DNA from: Chitinophaga caeni
Lineage (GTDB): Bacteria > Bacteroidota > Bacteroidia > Chitinophagales > Chitinophagaceae
Assembly (NCBI RefSeq): GCF_002557795.1
Contig: NZ_CP023777.1
Span: 2,737,001-2,801,000 of the forward strand
Direction of reading: 5' to 3'
Length of the DNA stretch: 64,000 bases
Shown: positions 61,817 to 64,000 of the stretch, in pieces
Layout of the letters: every line of letters starts with the position of its first letter
Position numbering within the stretch: the stretch's first letter is position 1
Program-made: the position numbers and the translations under genes
The notes under the pieces: model-generated
The model's input: the letters and a program-made list of their open reading frames with translations, nothing else
Database searches by the model: none
What the model was told of the DNA's origin: nothing

Positions 61817-62764
61817 TTATTTCATTTTTCGTACTTTACTTTCAAAAATCAAATCCATTTCTGTGCTGCCGCTTTTGATGCCATCGGCATACATAATCTG
61901 GTTAAAGACCAATCTTCGCTGTGTAGGACGATAGGTTTTGTCGAGCTGTAACCGTCTAATCCAATCGCCGTGTTCATTTTTGGTTTCGGTGGGAATATCA
62001 AAAATTATTTCGGCATAATCGGAATTTCCAAATTTTTGTGCCAAAGCATTGGGATTTTTTTGATATTCTGTACGTAAATTCATAGCATATTCAAAAGGGT
62101 TGCTTATGGTTTCATCAGTAGTTTGATAGTTTATTCTTCGGGCTTCGTCATAAAACCGTATTCTTAGTTTTTTGGTAATGGTAAATTTAGCAAACAGGTG
62201 GTCGCCGTCGTATATATAGCTACTTTCGATTTTTCTTCCCGATGTTTCTGTGGTAGTTACTTTTACGTAACTGCGGTTATGAACATATTCTGTCAGCACA
62301 CTTTCACCAGAGGCTTTTTTGCGAAAGACAGTTTGTACCATTCCCCCATCGTCATAGGTAAACGTATCGGTATATTCCGAGTATTTTCCTGTTGCCGTGA
62401 TTTTGACTAATTTTCCTTTTGTATCATAATGCATTTTTTGCCAGCTGTTGTAGCTCGCATTGGTTTCTAGAATATTGATGCTGTCCAAAACTCCATTTTT
62501 GTACACATAGTTGCGAACGACTTCTCTTGGCGTTTTTCCCAATACCTGTTTGTATTCCTGAATGATAAATCCGTCTTTGTTGAACGAAATAACTTCTGCC
62601 ATAGTAGGTTCGTAACCCAAGCTGTCGCTTTTGTAATATGCTCGTTTGATATGGTCGGGCTGTTTTTGATAGCCGAATGATTGCCAAGAGGTTTTTGGGA
62701 GTGCTTGTTGTGCTGAAGCTGAAAGCCCCAAAGCAAGAAATATTAAAGTGATGATAGTTTTCAT
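61817..62764 (-). CDS. Exported YD-repeat-like protein, unknown (paralogue B)
   Basis: About 315 residues from the ATG at 62764 (MKTIITLIFLALG), giving signal peptide GLSASAQ; the longer frame is antisense read-through. The mature N-terminus LPKTSWQSFGYQKQPDHIKRAYY resembles paralogue A at 58980-60017. Tyr-Asp repeats follow: VRNYVYKNGVLDSIN, KMHYDTKGKLVKIT, DTFTYDDGGMVQTV, SSYIYDGDHLFAKF. The C-terminal end (RLQLDKTYRPTQRRLVFNQIMYADG) looks like the final strand of a similar repeat. Role unknown. Confidence 0.6.
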   Translation of the reverse strand: MKTIITLIFLALGLSASAQQALPKTSWQSFGYQKQPDHIKRAYYKSDSLGYEPTMAEVISFNKDGFIIQEYKQVLGKTPREVVRNYVYKNGVLDSINILETNASYNSWQKMHYDTKGKLVKITATGKYSEYTDTFTYDDGGMVQTVFRKKASGESVLTEYVHNRSYVKVTTTETSGRKIESSYIYDGDHLFAKFTITKKLRIRFYDEARRINYQTTDETISNPFEYAMNLRTEYQKNPNALAQKFGNSDYAEIIFDIPTETKNEHGDWIRRLQLDKTYRPTQRRLVFNQIMYADGIKSGSTEMDLIFESKVRKMK

Positions 62765-62784
62765 TTTTTGCTGTTTTAAAATAG

Positions 62785-63687
62785 TTAGTTTCGGTACTCG
62801 ATTTCCCGTCTTTTGATGTCGGTAAGTTCCCATCTGGCGAATTTTATTTTGTAGATTTTGCATACAATCCAGTTGCCTTTGGCATCGTATTCATATTCGT
62901 AGCGTTCGGTGTCCTTTCCGTCTTTTATGATGCGTTCCAACTGCTGATAATCGTGTTCTTCGCCAAAAACTTCCACTTTTCGGGGTTTGTAGGTATAGTA
63001 GGTTTTGCCGGCTATACCCAAGTTGATGATAAAATGAGCCTGCTTCTTTTGGTTTTCGCTCAATACCAAACTGTCGGTTTGGTCGAGAAAATCATCGAGA
63101 TATAACTTTTTTATGAGCTGATAACTGCCGTTGTCGTTACGTTTATACCAGCGTTTGGTTTGCCGTTCAATTGTTTTTTGCGGTGTGTAAACGGTTTCCT
63201 GTGTATAATCATCGTCGTTGCCCTCATATTTCACTTCAAACACATCGGGCTCGGCTACATTCAGCAAATAGCGTTTTACGCTAATCTTCTCTACATCAAA
63301 AGAACCGTTGGTGTATTGCCATTCTTCTAATGGCTTTAGCGTATTGGGGTTGATAATTTTGACTGTGTTTAGCTGGTTGCCGTTGGGGTTTATGTATTTG
63401 ATTTGTACGTCAAAGTCGGCATAGCTGTTGTTGTAATTGACAAACTGGTAGTCGGTCAGTTGATAGGTATTGTTCCACGAAAGATAGGTTTCATAAACGG
63501 GATGTTCCTCGTTTTCGTCAAGGGCCAGGTGTTTTGTAGTTACGCTTTTTACCTGCGAAAAGTCTACTAAGTCCGCATTGTTTTTAAATTCCCAATCGGC
63601 AGGATAGTACGGAATGTAGTTTTGGGCAAAGGCAAGGTTGGCAACTACGCAACCCACGATAGTCAGTATGTTTTTTGCTGTTTTCAT
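62785..63687 (-). CDS. Exported YD-like protein, unknown
   Basis: About 300 residues from the ATG at 63687 (MKTAKNILTIVGCVV), signal peptide ending near NLAFAQ. Beta-rich throughout. The C-terminus, ERYEYEYDAKGNWIVCKIYK...KRREIEY, is a typical YD-type repeat of the kind that ends many Bacteroidota surface proteins. Gap to paralogue B is 20 bp. Role unknown. Confidence 0.6.
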   Translation of the reverse strand: MKTAKNILTIVGCVVANLAFAQNYIPYYPADWEFKNNADLVDFSQVKSVTTKHLALDENEEHPVYETYLSWNNTYQLTDYQFVNYNNSYADFDVQIKYINPNGNQLNTVKIINPNTLKPLEEWQYTNGSFDVEKISVKRYLLNVAEPDVFEVKYEGNDDDYTQETVYTPQKTIERQTKRWYKRNDNGSYQLIKKLYLDDFLDQTDSLVLSENQKKQAHFIINLGIAGKTYYTYKPRKVEVFGEEHDYQQLERIIKDGKDTERYEYEYDAKGNWIVCKIYKIKFARWELTDIKRREIEYRN

Positions 63688-63698
63688 CTTTAGTTCTT

Positions 63699-64000
63699 TT
63701 ATAACTTTAAATATTTTTGATACGTTTCTTGGCAAAATGTTTTTAGTTGTTCATCGCTTGGTGCGTGGTATGTTTTTTCGGGTGTTTCAAGGGTTCGTAT
63801 AGTAGCTACTATTTTTCCGGGATTTTTGGTGGCAGTGCCATATTCTATTTTCGCTACCCATATATCGCCATCGTACAGATAATTCACATAAGTAGTCTTC
63901 GTTGGTTTTTGTCCCGAGTTCTTTTTCTCGGTTACAAAATCCACCATCTGTCTGGGGTCGCCTTTGAGGTTGTAGTAGTAGAGGGTCATTACCTTGACTT
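63699..64000 (-). CDS. C-terminal part of another exported protein, cut by the window edge
   Basis: The frame is open to the right edge, with ...VKVMTLYYYNLKGDPRQMVDFVTEK at its start, so the gene extends outside. About 100 C-terminal residues are visible, with a YD-like strand (YVNYLYDGDIWVAKIEYG) and a helical tail (SDEQLKTFCQETYQKYLKL). It lies 11 bp before the next gene and belongs to the same run. Confidence 0.55.
   Translation of the reverse strand, partial: VKVMTLYYYNLKGDPRQMVDFVTEKKNSGQKPTKTTYVNYLYDGDIWVAKIEYGTATKNPGKIVATIRTLETPEKTYHAPSDEQLKTFCQETYQKYLKL

Overview
The window looks like a chromosome segment of a Bacteroidota bacterium, most likely from the Chitinophaga group (inference). 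Supporting signs are four SusC/SusD-type genes pairs or partners, a hybrid two-component regulator, FecR/ECF sigma pairs, TAnnTTTG-type -7 boxes, many SPII lipoproteins and a zeaxanthin-type carotenoid operon. No rRNA, tRNA or CRISPR array was seen.

Layout. 1-3.9 kb: the 3' end of a polyketide synthase gene (KS-AT linker and AT), a bidirectional terminator, aquaporin aqpZ, then a REP-associated tyrosine transposase (RAYT) next to an array of imperfect ~140-bp repeats. 3.9-22.5 kb: a beta-mannan utilisation locus. The minus-strand operon GH130 mannosylglucose phosphorylase / GPH transporter / disaccharide 2-epimerase diverges from a plus-strand operon SusC / SusD / surface lipoprotein / GH26 mannanase / outer-membrane barrel. 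A lectin-like lipoprotein, a DUF5060-GH5-like glycosidase and a 1417-residue hybrid two-component regulator follow on the minus strand. Together they explain capture and cutting of mannan outside, import of mannobiose, epimerisation to mannosyl-glucose and phosphorolysis to Man-1-P plus glucose.

22.7-28.4 kb: an AraC regulator, then a MarR regulator diverging from crtI-crtB-crtZ-crtY, with palindromes in the shared promoter. 28.6-31.1 kb: a Tat-exported phosphocholine-type phospholipase C. 31.2-50.8 kb: two divergent ECF sigma/FecR/SusC/SusD loci. One carries two exported EEP-family phosphodiesterase-like lipoproteins, the other a phosphodiester glycosidase (NAGPA/DUF2233) and a TIG-NHL lipoprotein. 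Phosphodiester chemistry is the common thread (inference).

50.9-64 kb: a region of foreign look. It begins with the scar of a decayed integrative conjugative element: the first ~28 codons of a tyrosine integrase are joined head-on to a truncated DUF3408 transfer gene, followed by an inverted-repeat-rich oriT-like stretch and mobA, with no relaxase. Beyond that is one long minus-strand run of eight exported or membrane proteins of unknown function, several with YD-like repeats, ending in two paralogous TPR histidine kinases and one LuxR-type response regulator. A Flavobacteria-like palindrome lies inside this run. This cargo cluster is the best candidate for an undescribed system in the window.
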